Source: Sodalis glossinidius str. 'morsitans' (GTDB taxonomy: Bacteria; Pseudomonadota; Gammaproteobacteria; Enterobacterales; Enterobacteriaceae). Taken from it: a DNA stretch of 64,000 bases. A program made the position numbers and the translations under genes. The notes beneath the pieces were generated by a model. It saw only the letters and a list, made by a program, of their open reading frames with translations, did not search any database and was not told the DNA's origin. The stretch is taken from the NCBI RefSeq assembly GCF_000010085.1, contig NC_007712.1:1736001-1800000 (forward strand). Reading direction: 5' to 3'. Below, piece after piece: positions 63,739 through 64,000 of this stretch (its first letter is position 1; the number at the start of each line of letters is the position of its first letter).

Positions 63739-64000
63739 TTATGCGGCCTGAAGATATTTGTCATGAGTGAATTCGCCGTTCCAGCTTTTCTTCATCATCG
63801 GAAGCTCGCCTTTGAGGTAGTGGCGATAAAGCCATTTAGCGCCTTCTTTTAAAAGAATGACCTCATAAAATTTCTTCTTGCCTTTTTCGGTGTTAACGGT
63901 GACAATTTTTTTAGTAAAGTATTTGTCGCGTGCATAAGCCTTTACACGCCACTCATAAGGTTTGTTTTCCTCTTTCTGTCCGTCGTAGAGGAAATTACGC
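63739..64000 (-). CDS. partial phage protein of unknown function (runs off the window)
   Basis: A minus-strand frame is open from the window edge to a stop at 63739-63741, 11 bp before the fusion gene's ATG. The 86 visible C-terminal residues (RNFLYDGQKEENKPYEWRVK ... TVNTEKGKKKFYEVILLKEGAKWLYRHYL ... FTHDKYLQAA) are rich in Lys, Tyr and Phe. The latter half, LLKEGAKWLYRHYL, looks like a helical end of a DNA-binding or antirepressor protein, but I cannot assign it. Confidence 0.6.
   Translation of the reverse strand, partial: RNFLYDGQKEENKPYEWRVKAYARDKYFTKKIVTVNTEKGKKKFYEVILLKEGAKWLYRHYLKGELPMMKKSWNGEFTHDKYLQAA

Noticed and set aside
1..64000. CRISPR arrays, tRNA and rRNA genes
   Set aside because: No regularly spaced repeats and no cloverleaf or rRNA-like sequence noticed on either strand while reading.

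Overview
The window is chromosomal DNA from an enterobacterium, and the best guess is a Sodalis-type insect symbiont (Sodalis glossinidius or a close relative). Three things point there. Gene order follows the Escherichia coli 24-26 min region almost gene for gene (mdoGH ... lpxL ... pyrC, rne, rluC, the plsX-fab cluster, holB, ptsG, lolCDE, phoPQ, purB, mnmA, nudJ, rluE). The intact proteins match enterobacterial families over their full length. About nineteen genes are broken by frameshifts, in-frame stops, internal deletions or an IS, which is typical of a recent host-restricted symbiont. The genus assignment is inference; the synteny and the lesions are read directly.

Layout. 1-2380: a glycoside-hydrolase-like gene (minus strand) hit by an IS903-type element with a 9-bp target duplication, then a broken ymdB. 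2790-6956: intact mdoG-mdoH with a terminator. 7388-10267: a decayed block (membrane protein, yceK, msyB, mdtG). 10424-17544: lpxL, trhO, bssS and pyrC are intact; an ene-reductase gene, solA and dinI are broken. 17669-24233: rne with its long leader, rluC, yceF, yceD, rpmF. 24250-34073: plsX-fabH-fabD-fabG-acpP-fabF-pabC-mltG-tmk-holB-ycfH, all intact. 34369-43051: broken ptsG, then hinT-ycfL-lpoB-thiK, a broken drug/metabolite transporter, ycfP with a scrambled C-terminus, ndh and ycfJ. 43148-50788: mfd, lolCDE, cobB. 50891-53333: broken pepT and roxA. 53447-60150: phoQ-phoP, purB-hflD-mnmA, broken nudJ and rluE. 60480-64000: a GhoT/OrtT-like toxin remnant, then the edge of a decaying lambdoid prophage (int broken, xis intact, small ORFs, and one ORF fusing DUF7666, ERF recombinase and SSB pieces).

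How the genes work together. What survives is mainly envelope and macromolecule maintenance: osmoregulated periplasmic glucans (mdoGH), lipid A acylation (lpxL), lipoprotein export (lolCDE), peptidoglycan synthesis control (lpoB, mltG), type II fatty acid synthesis, RNA decay and modification, DNA replication and repair (holB, mfd), the respiratory NADH dehydrogenase, and PhoPQ. What is lost is mainly nutrient use (glucose PTS permease, peptidase T, N-methyltryptophan oxidase), efflux, ribosome and tRNA accessories (roxA, rluE, nudJ) and stress accessories. Several regulatory sites are readable: a perfect LexA box at the dead dinI, a perfect FNR box at ndh, a PhoP box with matching -10 at phoP, and the PurR roadblock operator inside purB. 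Lead observations are the three-part phage recombination/SSB fusion, the GhoT-like remnant beside the prophage, the PhoQ sensor lacking the acidic cluster, and the joint absence of nagZ and nagK.
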